NCBI GenBank assembly: GCA_030765045.1
Contig: CM060963.1
Span: forward strand, 67,851,117 to 67,915,116
DNA from: Tenodera sinensis
Taxonomy: Eukaryota > Arthropoda > Insecta > Mantodea > Mantidae
DNA: 64,000 bases
Reading direction: 5' to 3'
Shown: in pieces, positions 1-12,652 of the stretch
Position numbering within the stretch: the first letter of the stretch is position 1
Layout of the letters: each line of letters starts with the position of its first letter
Program-made: the position numbers and the translations under genes
Notes under the pieces: generated by a model
What the model was told of the DNA's origin: nothing
Seen by the model: only the letters and a program-made list of their open reading frames with translations
Databases searched by the model: none

Positions 1-1060
1 CGCCTTTGGCCAATACAAAAGCTTTCGTTAAGTTTGAAATACACTTAGGATGGAAAGCATTATTCTACATAACACGGAATAAGTTATGAAGCGATTTTCT
101 TAATTTTATCGAGCTCGACTCAAAATCCGGTGTTTATACAATACCCAATGACAAGGGAATGAAATAGATTTAAACCTTTGAAACCTTTGTACAGGCATCA
201 CAACAAAAAATGAGTCATTCCTAGATACTTAATTTGAAGATATGGACTCTAAGTTATGCCCACTTTTAAGGAAAGAGAAGCGTCTCCAACTTCTAAAAAG
301 TTTGTGGAGTTTGTATATTAAACCAATCCCAGATGTTTATTAGTGTATCGGAGAACTTTGTGGACGCTAGAAGCGTCGTGCTTATAAAACTACTGCAGTG
401 AACGCGTTTATCACGCATAAAAGGAAGGACCCGTGTAGTTATTGTTGGCTAGCGGTTTAGAAGGAATTGGAACATGGGTATACGTGGTATGGTTTCAAGC
501 ATTACACATTTTGGCTGTAATTTTTATCACTAGTTTTGTAAGTGCATAATTACGATATAATATTTCCTTAATATCACTTGAAATTTATTACATAAGCTAT
601 CCACATAATAAAAGTAAGAATCCTAGTATTCTTCAGAATTAAATAAATGTATTTATTTTTCCTTCGGAATTTTAAACAACATTTCTGTCTTAGGTTCCTA
701 AGAAAGAGGGTTCCAAAGAGGTGTACGTGTATTTTAGACACCGTATGAACTCAAGTAGTGCTCCAGTAAATATTTCAATGCTTCAGCGAAGGGCCTAATG
801 TACTCAAAATGCCGAAATTTTATGTAGTTTTCATCCAATCGAAATATTTATCCAGAGATTGGTAACATTGCTTATAAATCTGATAGAATAAAAATATTCT
901 TAGTATGTGTAATTGATATTCTTTACTATCGCGTTTTTAAACACACCAAATTCGCAAGTGCCTGTAGGGAATAACAACAAAAAATAAACAGAATAAGCTA
1001 ATCTTACACTAGTTTGTGCTGTGTAGACTCAGGTTGAAAATTCTAATCACGTATGAAAAA
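1..1060. other. unassigned AT-rich DNA
   Basis: No coding frame, tRNA-like box, long repeat or element end was recognised here. Composition is AT-rich and stops are frequent in all frames. Confidence 0.5.
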
Positions 1061-1064
1061 CTAA

Positions 1065-2223
1065 TTGTTGCCTTTAGGCCTCAAAATATACAATTTAGAT
1101 TTTTTATTGACACTGTATAGAGGTATCGCCTTACTAACAAAGGCGTATAAGTTATATTCAGCAGTGCTAAAAAAGAAATTATACCCAAGAGCCGAAAAAA
1201 TTTTAGAAGAAGAGCAAAACGGTTTCAGGAAGGGAAGGTCTTGTATCGATGCAATATTTACTATAAAACAGATCTTAGAGAAAAGGTCTGAATATAAAAT
1301 ACTAGCCAATTTTATTAATGCTATTAAATCATTGTATAATAAAACAATAATATCAATCAACAAGGAAAGGGCGCATGTTAACAAAGGATTAAGACAGGGC
1401 TGCGGATTGTCACCAATACTGTTCGACATATATTTAAATAAAATAATTATTGAAGAATGGAGAATAAAATACAAACCCAAAGGAATAGTTTTGAATAATA
1501 CTAATATTGACACCATAATATTTGCAGACGATCAGGTATTGCTAGCCGAGAATGAAACAGAATTACAAAAAGCAGTCAAACACCTAAATGAAGTAGGGAA
1601 AAAATATAACATGAAAATTTCGGGAAAGAAAACGAAGGCAATGGCAATGATAGGAAGAAAACAAAAAAGAATAAAAATCGTTATCGACGAAGATATAATC
1701 GAACAAGTATCAACATTTAAACATTTAGGCTCTAAAATATCAATTTGGAACACAAAAGCAGATATTGAGGAAAATATAGAAACCTACAATAAACTAAATG
1801 GATGCATTAAAAGACACTTCGGTAGAAGTATGAGAAAGGAAGTCAAACAAAGATTACATAATATTGTGTCCAAACCAGCACTAAAGTACTCTTGCGAAAC
1901 ATGGGTCCTACAATCTAGGGAAAAATCCAGATTAGAAGCGCGCCCAATGAGGTTTTTACGACCACTATTGGGAGTAACAAGATGGGACAGAATGAGAAAT
2001 ACTGATATACGAGCACAACTTATGGAAGAAAATATAATTGAAGAGATTCAACGATATCAGAAAGAGTGGAAAGACCATGTTTTAAGGATGTCCCCTTCGA
2101 GATACCCACGGCAAGCTTTATTTTACAGACCTTCTGGACGGAGAAACATTGGACGACAACGGAGAAGATGGAGCGACCAATTTATTTAGCCTCGGAACAG
2201 GTCTAAAGGCCTAAACCATGTCA
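1065..2223 (+). pseudogene. non-LTR retrotransposon reverse transcriptase, 5'-truncated and internally deleted
   Basis: This is the C-terminal half of a LINE reverse transcriptase. Homology starts near nt 1110 with LYRGIALLTKAYKLYS, the usual NYRGI..L region. NGFRKGRSCIDAIFTIKQIL, GLRQGCGLSP (motif B) and FADD at 1521-1532 (motif C) follow, then the thumb (HLGSKIS, CETWVLQSREKSRLEA) and a basic C-terminal GRRNIGRQRRRWSDQF. Motif A (F.DY..AFD) is missing: the reading goes from KRSEYKI straight to LANFINAIKSLYN near nt 1295-1320, an in-frame deletion of roughly 45 residues that removes the first catalytic aspartate. The apparent TTG start is not a real start; the 5' part is lost. The frame closes with TAG near 2189 and is followed by a (GAA)n tail. 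Family resemblance is to the insect endonuclease-reverse transcriptase LINEs, RTE-like by its simple-repeat tail; the clade is inferred. Confidence 0.9.
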
Positions 2224-2224
2224 G

Positions 2225-2289
2225 GAAGAAGAAGAAGAAGAAGAAGAAGAAGAAGAAGAAGAAGAAGAAGAAGAAGAAGAAGAAGAAGA
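2225..2289 (+). repeat. (GAA)n tail of the LINE
   Basis: About 21 GAA units directly follow the 3' end of the reverse transcriptase fragment. The place and strand fit the simple-repeat 3' tail of an RTE-like LINE rather than an unrelated microsatellite. Confidence 0.85.
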
Positions 2290-4449
2290 TTGACACTGTA
2301 CTATTAAGGTATCATATCTATATCTCCTGTATTCTTATGTTTCCTTTAATTTATATTAATACTATTTGACTTATCATATGACCAAAGGCAGCAAATGCAG
2401 AAATTAATAGAACAGAGTAAACGAGCAAAAAGTGAGGGGAAATAGGCATACATAAGAGGTTTGAAACTATGGGTAAATGAACAAATTGCAGAGGAAAAGA
2501 ATGAATTAACATCATAATGCATTCTCATATGTTTAGGAATTGTTACACAAACTTGGATGAAGGTGAGGAGAGGCCAAAGAAGGGTTAAATAGGCATAGTA
2601 CTGCTACTAGCAGTACATATACATATGTTTGTATTGCAATGAAATACAGTTAATGTAGGTACATATTATACTGAACAAATATTCAGAAATGAGTAAGACA
2701 AATGTTTCGTATCTACAAAATTTAAATGCATTTAATTTACATATTAATAAAATATAAAAACACATTTTATCTTTAAAAACATGTCTGGAACGATCACATA
2801 ATTTCCCTCCTCCATTTTAGAAGTTTTCTGTAAATTAATTACAATTCAATTTATAGGTCAAAGCGTAATAATTTTTACATCAAGGTTTTACAATTGTTAA
2901 AGCAGTTAAATTGACTTTTCACATTTTCTTTTGTATACGCCTTAACCTGTGTTCGTACATATGTAAACTCTGTTGCAACATTTGTAATTACTTTAAAATG
3001 TTATGCAGAAATGGTCCATACGATGAAAAACAGTAAGCGCTCTCTTATGCAGTCTTTATTAACTGGGCGAATATTTAAGCAAAGATGTTTGAAACAGCAG
3101 TTTTAATGTTTGGTATAAAGTAAGCCTTCTGATAAACAATATTTTACTAATATTAGTGTATTAATTAGGTATTATACTTAGTAAGCCTCCAATTACAACC
3201 GAACAAATACCTGACACCCAGTCAGAAGTCCATCTTAGGCGACGACCCGGTAGCTGTGCATACAGTGCTGAGGTTTGTCGCCAGTATTGGCTTTGATACG
3301 CAAGTTTAACTTTTATTTTATTTCGCGATTTTATTTTGGACTTTTCAAACGTTTTAGCTTGTTTTAACGGCTTAACTTGTTTAACCGCTTTTTACTTATT
3401 ACAAGTTTTAACTTCGTACCTCTTAAATGAGTTTTTACGTTTTAACTGTTTTAACTTTTGTCTGTTTTTAACTTTCCCGTTTTAACGTTTTAACCTGTAG
3501 TGAGTTTCCCTGTTTTTATCTCAGTGACTTCGGGCTCTAATGACCTAGCAGTCAATGGGCCCTTAAACCATACTCACTCATTTCATTCACAGTATTTTTA
3601 TACTCATACGATTAGCTTAGGGCATTTCTCTGAAATATAAGGAAATTGAACAAAAAGTCTTATACTCGTATGCAAAAAAAGTGGGCTTTTAAAGGACTTC
3701 GTTCCACTTTCATATATATGTTAAGCATTTTACTTATTCACAGCAACCTTTTGTTTACTTGTAGTAACCTTTGCTCCAAAACGACACCATAGCTAGTGAA
3801 GTTTATTCCTCTCTTTGGCATTAAGTTCAGAAAACACAATGTTGCTTGTCATGACAAGCTTTAAACAATGTTCTGGAAGTGAAATCGGATGTTCCTCATT
3901 TAATCGGCTTCTGATGCGGACCCGCATGTAGAACGTGTTTTGTCTATTCTCTCAGAAATGTATATTGCTGATACTCCTTGATAAATTTCTTCCTGAACAT
4001 GCGGGTAGGCGAATGACTGTCCAACCAGCATGCTTCTAAATCAAAATGAAAATTCTTTTGTCTTCAATTCCTACAGAGCGTTTTCGTTCACAAAACAAAA
4101 GCCGGTGAAAAATAAATCATTCGTTTATACCTCTCCCGAAAATAATCTTTATTTTACAATTACACAAGGTATAGGAACTATTGCCTTTTGTAGTGGTAAT
4201 AGTAGACGGTGGAAAACAAACGTGAAAAGAAAAAGCGTGTAGCGACTCGCAGTTAAGAAAAATATCAGAATTCAAACCAACAACAAGGAATATATCGGCA
4301 TGATTTATTCCAAAATTGTGTTAAAATAAGATGATTTGTTTGTAATGAGATCTTGCCTGCGTGTTTTGATTAACAGTTCCGTAAAAAATATTTTGAAAAA
4401 TAAAGATAAAGAGGAATTAAGAGGCTGTTCCCAAAAAACTAGTTACATT
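2290..4449. other. unassigned DNA
   Basis: No gene was recognised. Positions 3300-3500 hold the GTTTTAAC cluster listed separately. The 70-codon frame at 4030-4242 has no recognisable motif. Confidence 0.4.
3300..3500. repeat. clustered GTTTTAAC-type short motif
   Basis: Around eleven copies of TTTTAAC or close variants (GTTTTAAC, GTTTAAC, CTTAAC) lie within 200 bp at irregular spacing. This may be a decayed tandem array or a regional T-rich bias; no unit length is fixed. Confidence 0.45.
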
Positions 4450-4760
4450 TATCATGAACAATCTTTTGGTACCTGAATAAAAATCGTTTGAACCATTTTT
4501 GAGAACTTTCAGAAAGCTTTGCATATAAAGGATAGATTGGGGGAACATTTTCGTGCACATCCTTGGAAGACGAACTTAAATATCAAGTTTGGTATTTAAT
4601 GTAGTTCCATTTCTGAGTTACAACGTTCACACATACGCAAATCTATGCGCTCGTTTTTCCAAAAATTTGGATTAGGCGTGCCTCGAAACTTGTTTCCAGT
4701 GAAATGTCGGGGTCGAATTTTTGGGTCTACTGACTACGTAGCAGAGAAAAAGGAATGCTT
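4450..4760 (+). repeat. Rep-A fragment (3' part)
   Basis: The fragment carries the Rep-A landmarks in order: AATAAAAATCGTTTGAACC with CATTTTTGAGAA, a diverged CATCCTTGGAAGA block, GAGTTACAACGTTCACACA, then TTTCCAGTGAAATGTCG and TTTTTGGGT near the end. It ends in a GCAGAGAAA boundary like other copies. Confidence 0.6.
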
Positions 4761-7700
4761 AACGAGCTTTGATCTGTCCTGAAACATTTATCTTAAAACA
4801 AGTAATTTATATGCAATACTTGAAACGAGGGGCCATGTGGGAAACGGCAGCAGTACCATTGGGGCAGGTCACGGTGCTGAAATGCGCCATTACCCGACAA
4901 ACCGAGCAAGCATAACTATCAGTTTTAAACTTCCTTCCTTAACCCTTCCCACAGTCTACACGCCATACATCAAACAATCACACAAAATAATGGTAATGCC
5001 TTGCATTATAGCACTTTCAAGAAGACCAAGAATAAAAACTTGGACATCTTAGGTATATTCTTCCGATCGCATTTTCATTGATTCTTCTGTCGGTATAGAG
5101 TACTAATTGCGGCACTTTTCATTAACATTACTGACATTACTTTTGATGTTCACATATTCTTCTGGTCACTGAGCGAAACAACCAATAAAAAGTCAATTAT
5201 GTTCTGCATTTTTGCTTTCCCTCTACAGAACGTATTCTATTTGCTAAACAATACGTTCTCCTCCAAAGATTTTCAATATACTTTTGAGATCCCTCTCTGG
5301 GCATAGGACAGTTTATTAATCATCTCGTTGAGAAATAGCCAACCAACAATGGAGAGATTTTACTGACAAATTTAATTTCACAAGGTTTCTATTGGTGTTC
5401 TATCAATGCACCCTATTGGCTAATTGGCTTCAGCAAATTAAAACAGTTTTAACTCGTTCCGATTTATAAATATTGTGTCTGTGTGTGTGTGTGTGGGGGG
5501 GGGGGGGGGTGGCGGGTCAGGTTTCGTGTTATGTGGGGTATGTAATGTTTCATTTGACATTTAAGGCTGAGGTGTCAAAAACGGAAACCACGGGTCATTC
5601 TCTTTTCCCACCTTCATGCGCTTTGGCTTAGTAGCGTGGCCGTGCAGGATAAAAGCGACTGGCTTTGACTAATGCCGTACGTCTGCTTAGTTTTGAGTTT
5701 CACAAAATAGGAAAGTCAGTGTCGGGCGTCAACAAATTTATTCCGGAATCCTCCCAGCATTCTTCCTTGCCCTCATCTATTACAGAAGGGTTAACAAGGT
5801 AGGGGAAAAAGTAATCACCACGTTTCCCTTGAATGACACCACTGCGCAATAACCGCTGGGTCACTATACCCTTACCACCCGCTATAGGGCTATTTTTAAA
5901 CGTGGAAAATGGCTGAAAGTTGCGCAGTGGTTTACGTTAGAGTTCACTTAAGTATTTATGTGACCACAGGGATATCAAATTAGTATCTCTTCTACTTCCG
6001 TGTAGTAAACATCGCCAGAGGAATTATTGGCAAATTCTCTGGAAAATACAACTTTTCTCGAAACTTCTAGTAAACAAGTCTAGCGTGCGAGCAGCCTGTA
6101 GAATTGTATACAGCCGCTTTGCTCTGCCGCACTCGTAGCCTTGTTCTGACCAGTTCACTGTCGTCGGGCCGCGTATTTACAAACAATGGTCGGATAGAAT
6201 TTGTTTAGTCAACGCGTGTGCAGTTCGGCCGCCTCCTTTCAGGAACCCGTATAATCCTATTACGTCCTGAGTCCCTTCTGCTGAGTTACAATAACTTAAC
6301 GTGAAGTACTGCACCTAATGAAACAGAAAAAACCTGGAACTCAGAATTTTACTAACAGACTCCACGTGGAATCAGCATGTAACTGTCACTTCCCTAAAAT
6401 CAGGGTTGCCGTTGGTCTTCAAGGGCTGATTTGGTGGATTTCCTTTTCTGAAGAATGGATATGGCTTTATGACAGTCATTAGCTGTAGGGCAACTGCACA
6501 CGCGTTGACCAGACAAACACCAAGCTTCATTTTGAGCGGCGGCTGCCGGCAAAGGTCACAACACTTTTGCAGGAACAACACACAAATGACATCTTTATAA
6601 TGCTGCACTTTGCAGAAGAGGGAATAATTTATTGTCATAATGAGACAAATTAAGTGTACATTAAGCTTTTGTAAGATCCAAACCACTGAAAAGCATTCTC
6701 CCCATTAAGTTTTTAACAAGTTTTAGGTAATTGCCTAAAAACAGATTTACATATTCCTTTGATGTGTCTTTCTCAAGAGTTTTACGTCATTTCTCCATCA
6801 AATTTAATTTTCATCTGAATCTGAGAGAGGAGGTTGCTACTTTGCATGAAGATGAGGCTACTTCCTATTCATTTTATTACACTCGTGCTCACAGCAGGCA
6901 ATAGCTCCGCTTGTCAGGATTAACATGCAGAATATGTCGGGCCGGTATATCGGAGAAGAAACTTTAAATTGAAAGGCACTTCCTGCGCACGAAGCAATTC
7001 TGAAAGAGGAAACAAAAACGGGAAAATGGGGTCGTTGTTTTAAAAGGAAATGCCTTTTCGATCATTACAATTACAAGAGTTGTTTTGGAAAAATTGTCAC
7101 TACGTAAGTAGACTTAGTCAATTGAGAAGTGACAGTTGCAATGCTTTTGTTATGTTTATATTATTCAAAGCCAAGAGGAAGGTATCTTGAATACAACCTT
7201 ATCTATCAGATAATACACAAAAAATTTATTTACAACACAAACTAGCCTAACTTTGATAACTCATGGGATAAGTATTAATAAGCTTTATATAAGTATTATA
7301 AGCTTTCCAACAAATATAAAATATACCTCCTTGTGTTTTAATGTGCTTTCTGAATGGGGTGATCCAACATCTAGCCATACTTGCGAATTAGTCTATGAGA
7401 ACGTCAGACCTAGGTGACCGGCGAAATGGGAGGAGTACTTCAACATTCGTCATGATTACCTGGATGGCATGCATCTAAACTAAACTCCACACCAGCCTCG
7501 TGACAGCTTGGTATTCAGATATTAATCAATGACTGGGTTTCAAAGAGAAGAGCGAATTAAAGGGAAGGGGGAAGTAAAAGAAACATTAAATGGATATTAG
7601 AACCAGATAAGGGGTGAGGACTGGGCCTAGAAGAGGTGGATTAGTATTTGCTAACAATAGAAACCACCGCTCATTTTTTCATTACGATGCCATTAAGTCA

Positions 7701-8490
7701 ACCATATGAAAACTCACGGCCTTTTAAACTGTCCTTCTTAAGTTTTGCACCTTAAAAGGTAATTGATTCAAAGGTAGAAACCATTGAATTTTCTAATAAT
7801 CTCGCCAAAATTGAATTGTGTTCCATGACTTTGAAGGGATAAAACTTCAAAATATCCTGACCTTTTATAAAGTATCTCTATTTATGTGAGGTACGTTGTA
7901 AATTCAGGATATAAATGTTTCTACTTTTGAAATTTGAGATTTCTAAAAACGGTTTTTATTATATTCACGCTTGAAAATTGTTCCACAGGATGGAGTTTTG
8001 ATCTAATTCTTCTGAAATTTGTAATTTAATTTCCAAAACACAATCAACTAGAAATTCAAAGTGACAGAATTTAAATATTTTCTTTTGAGCTGAGGCTGGT
8101 AAAGTAATTATAAATACTGCAGATGTGTGCATTATGGTCATATAAATAATTTAAGATTTTAAAAATGGTTCTTTTTAGTATAGAATAAGTCAATTCACAT
8201 TCAAGATACAATAACTCAAACTAAAGTTACACTGAAATTTAATACCATCACATGTTTATATATAGTAACATTGAAACTAAATTGTCAGTTAAATTGACTG
8301 AAAATTTACAAAATCACATTCTCAGTGGTGCATCCCATTAGATAAACTGAAAATCAGCACTGGTGTTGTTTAGAGCTTTTAAATTTTAAATGTAAATGCA
8401 CTTGACGCAACAATGAAAAATTAGAATCATGTTATTTAGAGTGACGAGAGGAGTCACTAATTCAGTGGCATAGAAGCACCCGGCCGATAT
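4761..8490. other. unassigned DNA with a TG/G tract
   Basis: A (GT)7 run at 5481-5494 passes into a 15-base G run at 5495-5509. The 5.9-6.3 kb stretch is richer in GC and CpG than its surroundings, but no exon or complete LTR structure could be defended. The minus-strand 104-codon frame at 6372-6686 shows no known domain. Confidence 0.4.
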
Positions 8491-9207
8491 TGAAAAATCT
8501 TATGTGTTGACCTCACATGGCTTTCACTACTCTTGTACTAACCATTCTTACAAACTCTTATTCCTATATCTTCATGCGACTTAAGGTAAACATTTGCAGA
8601 AATTATATTATTGCTTGTTTCCTTTTAAGCGCAAGGGGAATATGGGAATACAGGAGGCTTTGAACGATTATCAAATCTTTTAAAGCTGGTAGCTTTAGAT
8701 TTAAAGATATGAAGGCTATAAAATTCTTTGCACGGCCGAGATAAAAAATGAATAATGTTCTTCAATTTCAGAAAAGTATTAAGTATTTAAAAACTCGCAT
8801 AAATAATAAGGAACATCTCGCAAATTGGAGACATTCGGACTTAAATTACGGTTTTAACGAGAACTACATTTTTGTGTAGTAAGATTCGGTTTATCTCTTA
8901 CGGATTACCAGTTATGCAAAAGTCATCAAGAGTAAACAGGACTACATGGGCTGTAGTCAGAAAATTCAGAATATACATATTATTTGTCATAAAAATATTT
9001 TAAGCATACTAAATATCTTAAGAATTTTAATCAAAATCGTTAGAGCCATTTTTGAGAAAATCACGTTAAAAATATTCCGGTTAAATGGTTATTGAGGGTG
9101 GAAGAATTTTCTTCAAAATCTTGTGTCGCATTCTTGAAATATATATTAAACTTGGAGACCAAATTTGGTTTTTCACTGACTTTTCGTTTTTCAGTTATGC
9201 AATTGAT

Positions 9208-9265
9208 ACACACACACACACGCGCACGCACGCGCGCGCGCGCACACACACACACACACACACTA
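9208..9265. repeat. (CA)n / (CG)n microsatellite in Rep-A copy A
   Basis: CA units are interrupted by a CGCG-rich middle. The array lies where other Rep-A copies read TTCACAGACACACA, so it probably grew from the element's own short CA seed. Confidence 0.9.
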
Positions 9266-9413
9266 CTAAGGTAGATAAAAAATTAGAGGTAAATAAAAAT
9301 GTAAATGTTCAAATAGAACATCACTAACAATATGTACATGTATATAAAATGTAAAGTGTGTGTAAATAAATAAATGCAAGCATGTAGTATTCATATGGAA
9401 TGGGGCATGAAAA

Positions 9414-9414
<1 letters not shown>

Positions 9415-9479
<65 letters not shown>
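9415..9479. repeat. (CA)n microsatellite
   Basis: A pure dinucleotide run of about 32 units lies within the 3' part of Rep-A copy A. Confidence 0.95.
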
Positions 9480-9767
9480 CAGAACACCTTATTCTAAAGA
9501 TTCTTTTTGGGGGATTCAGGGGCCTGAAAACATGTTTCCGCTGAAATCTTGACATGAAATTTTTGTGTGGAATGCAATACTTCTCCAACTTGCTATAGGT
9601 ACGTAGTAGAGAATGTAATAAATTATATGAATAAAGGCAAATTATTTTTTTCGAGGACTACTACTTCAAAGCTAGGGGCAAGTGATAAGGTGGTATCTTG
9701 TAGAGCTTGCAGCTAAAAGAACCTTATCTTTAAAGACAATAATGTTTGTCGTTTAGGTCTGGTCAAC

Positions 9768-9944
9768 CATAATGGTGTCGCTTCCCACGCCATTGAGCAA
9801 ACACGTAAAAATACTGACCTAAATTCCTTCCTTTCTCCTCTCGCTGGAAGTCCTGACCTAGCAGTGTCCGATTATCGCTTATTCCGGTCCATAGCTCACC
9901 CCTGTCGCAGCACTGATGTCTATCTCACATGCCAGGATTCTTAG
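9768..9944 (+). pseudogene. mariner-type transposase relic, catalytic-domain fragment
   Basis: A 58-codon frame without a start codon reads HNGVASHAIEQTRKN and then SPDLAVSDYRLFRSIAH before a TAG. This matches the mariner (IS630/Tc1 superfamily, DD34D) segment HDNARPH ... YSPDLAPSDYHLFRS. The final catalytic aspartate (SDY) survives, but the earlier aspartate position reads HNG in place of HDN. Neither terminal repeats nor the N-terminal DNA-binding half were found nearby. It lies in the gap between two Rep-A copies of opposite orientation. Confidence 0.75.
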
Positions 9945-10065
9945 CTAGAAGGACAGCTTGTGGCTAGTTCTCACAACATGACGTCACTACATATTGCACG
10001 TCAGTCTGTGGGTGCTCTATCAACGAGCATTGGACAGAAAACACTTTGCTTGTTAGTGTTTTATA

Positions 10066-10132
10066 CCTTCTCTACTGCGTATCGGGAGCATCGTATTGGC
10101 CCTAAAATTTCGATGTCGAGGTTTCACCGGAA

Positions 10133-10184
<52 letters not shown>

Positions 10185-11103
10185 TGTGCGTGGTGTGCGT
10201 GGTATGTGTGGTGTGTTTGTGTGTGTATGGTGTGTGTGGTGTGTGTGGTGTGCGTGATGTGTATGGTATGTGTGTGTGAACGGTGTGTGTGTGTGTGTGG
10301 TGTGCGTGGTATGTGTGGTGTGTATGTGTGTGTATGGTGTGTTTGGTGTGCGTGGTGTGTATGGTATGTGTGTGTGTGGTGTGTGTGGTATATATGGTGT
10401 GTTTGTGTGTATGGTGCGTGTGGTGTGCGTGGTGTGTGTGGTGTGCGTGGTGTGTGTGGTGTGCGTGGTGTGTATGGTATGTGTGTGTGAATGGTGTGCG
10501 TGGTGAAAATTCCTCCATGTTAAACTACTCCTTACATGAACAATTTTTCGAAATTTAGTTTGTCAAACGAGCTTGACTAATATGCAATATGTTTGAGATA
10601 TTTTTATTGCAAATAAAGTGTATATTTTGAATTTTCTTCCTATAACATATGTATCCCTGTTTCCTTTTATGACTTTTGCATAACTGGTAAATCATAAGAA
10701 AGAGACAAAATCGGATTATACAAACAAGATATCGTTAAAACCCACAAGTTATCTCCACGAGCATTCTTTTGTGGAACGAACCATTTAGATTACTTTTGCG
10801 AGTTTTAAAATGCTTAAACGTTTCCCAACTGGGAGGTTGTTATTCAGTTTTTTATCTCTTGGCCGTGCAAAAAGAACGAATTACAAAGCCTTCATATAGC
10901 GACCAGCTTTAAAAGATTTTATTATCACGCAAAGCCTACTGCATTCCCATAGTTCCCTTGCACCTACAAGCAAATTAGTAATAAGATAATTTCTGCAAAG
11001 GTTTATCTCTGCAACATGACGAAGATAGAGAAATAAGAGTTTGCAAGATTAGTTAGTACAAGGGTAGATAAATTCATGCGAGTGCAGCACATCAGATTTT
11101 TAT
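10066..11103 (-). repeat. Rep-A copy B, near full length
   Basis: Read on the minus strand it starts at AAAAATCTGATGTG (near 11103) and carries GGCCGTGCAAAAAG reversed, ACTTTTGCATAACTGGTAAA, and the end block TTTCGATGTCGAGGTTTCAC. A long TG tract with GGTGTGCGTGGTG variants occupies 10133-10505, at the same internal place as the CA array of copy A. Confidence 0.8.
10133..10505. repeat. (TG)n array with GGTGTG[TC]G higher-order variants
   Basis: A pure TG run of about 50 bp turns into some 320 bp of imperfect TGGTGTGCG/TGGTATGTG units, including larger blocks repeated two or three times. The long CVCVCV and THHTHH frames across it are artefacts. Confidence 0.95.
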
Positions 11104-11254
11104 TTTAACTGGGAAAATATGTGTCTTGGATCGCTTACATTGCAAAGTTCTTCTGAATCAATTTTCGTATATTTTAAACTGCTGCAGCCGGTGCATGCTG
11201 GTGCAATCATACTTTTTATATTGCTTCTGCTGGCTTACACTTGGCGTGCGTGAT

Positions 11255-11535
11255 CTCTATGAGCATATAGGTTCGATTCTCCTTGGCCATCACGCTAATC
11301 TTGGCTTTCTCCTTTGCGGTTTTTCCTGGTCAATAGGTGAATACACCCTTCCTGGGTGTGATGATATGATTCACCTATGTAGGTGCTGGCCTATTGATAC
11401 GGAGGTCACGGGTTCAAACCCGGCTCAGACTGATGGTTTTTAAGTGTGCTTGAAAAAGCCAGCCCCATGTCAGTATGTTACTAGCATGTAAAGGAATTCC
11501 TGCGGCACGTAAAATTGATCAAAAGTTTGATTGCC
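11255..11535 (+). mobile_element. SINE, tRNA-related head
   Basis: A pol III B-box-like GGTTCAAACCC lies at about 11411, within CGGAGGTCACGGGTTCAAAC. It is followed by a non-tRNA body with CCAGCCCCATGTCAGTATG and GCATGTAAAGGAATTCCTGC. A second B-box-like GGTTCGATTCT lies at about 11270. From memory the body resembles an insect SINE with a GTAAAAGAACTCCTGCGG motif; this needs a database check. No complete tRNA fold is present. Confidence 0.6.
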
Positions 11536-12299
11536 CATTATCGCTATTTCTTTCTTTTTTGGTTATGTATTTACCTCAGAAAAGTAGATCTCAGTAAATA
11601 AATACACAAATAAAATAAAATTATATTTATTCAAGAAAAAGTACAAAATAATTTCAAGACATAAGCTTATTCATTAAGTTTATAACTTATTACTAGAAGA
11701 GAATATTATCTCAAATTTTAATGAGTTTAAATAATTGGATTGAATACGCTTGGTGATTGCGCAGTTTTATCGTGTGTGTAAATCGGAAGGTCAGGAATGT
11801 TGGCAGCAGACACCATCTATTCAGGTCGCGCGATGACTGCTCATAAAGAAAATCACCCCTACCCTCATTTCTTACACCAACTGATAAACATAGACACGGG
11901 ATGAAACCAGGTTTCAACCCTGGTCTGCTTTGAACTTTCACTGGTCGTAGGTTTGAACGCGTGCAAGGGATAGTGAAAGCCGATTAGTAAACATTCGGAT
12001 GTTATCCTACTCTGTCAACAGACACTGTGGATAATGTATTCATCTCCTTTACCTTTTACGATAGATGAATTTGTTATTGAACTTCATTTATCACCTTCTA
12101 TCTATAATTACACGAAATGTGCGCATCAATACCCCTTTTAATTGGTTGCTTTAGGTGAAGGTGCAAGGGTGTGCCACTCTATTGCTAAATAACTTTAACC
12201 AATAACCAAAACAAGGGATACAAAATGGTGTTCAATCGTATTGCCTGAAAATGAAAAAGGTAAAGTGAGTGCATTCAGTTCGTCATACATACCTTTTAA
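11536..12299. other. unassigned DNA
   Basis: No clear gene. GAAACCAGGTTTCAACCCTGG near 11904 is a short imperfect inverted repeat resembling a B box, possibly a trace of another tRNA-derived element. Confidence 0.35.
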
Positions 12300-12652
12300 A
12301 TATAACTGCATTTTCAGAGTGATATCAACCCTCGTTAATATATAGAAGCAAAACTAAATAACTAGAGTAATTATTTAATGTCAAATGAATAAATGAATGA
12401 GTAAAGAACGTAGTATGTTTTACCTGTAACTCAAGCTATAATTGGTTAATTTAGTTGTACTACCCTATTGGTGACCATAGGAATACAACACGGATATGAA
12501 ACAATTTGTTGCGTATGGCTTTATTAGAATTAACTCTAATACAAAGAAAGGTATGTTTAAACAAAATACTACTTAAGAACGAAATAATATTACATTTTTA
12601 CACCACAACCTGCCACATACATAACACTTCAAACCTAAGGGATTACTTACAA

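Larger units (their letters stand above)
8491..9620 (+). repeat. Rep-A copy A, near full length
   Basis: The copy begins at the recurrent start AAAATCTTATGTGTTGACC and runs through CTTGTACTAACCATTCTTAC, GGGAATATGGGAATACAG, TTTGCACGGCCGAGA, ATTACCAGTTATGCAAAAGT and CGTTAGAGCCATTTTTGAGA to GAAATCTTGACATGAAATTT. It ends near GTAGTAGAGAA. Two CA arrays (9208-9265 and 9415-9479) sit in its 3' half. It has no open reading frame of its own; the TH/CV-rich frames here are translated microsatellite. Confidence 0.8.

Noticed and set aside
6055..6067. Perfect TTCnnGAAnnTTC heat-shock-element match
   Set aside because: A single trimer is expected about once by chance in a window this size.
5720..6260. 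Possible further LTR of the tRNA-Leu family
   Set aside because: Short similarities (TAAACAAG, GTCGTCGG) but neither end, primer site nor TATA box aligned convincingly.
9960..10558. Long CVCVCV- and THTHTH-type open frames on both strands
   Set aside because: They are translations of the TG/CA array inside Rep-A copy B; all frames stay open because the repeat lacks stops.
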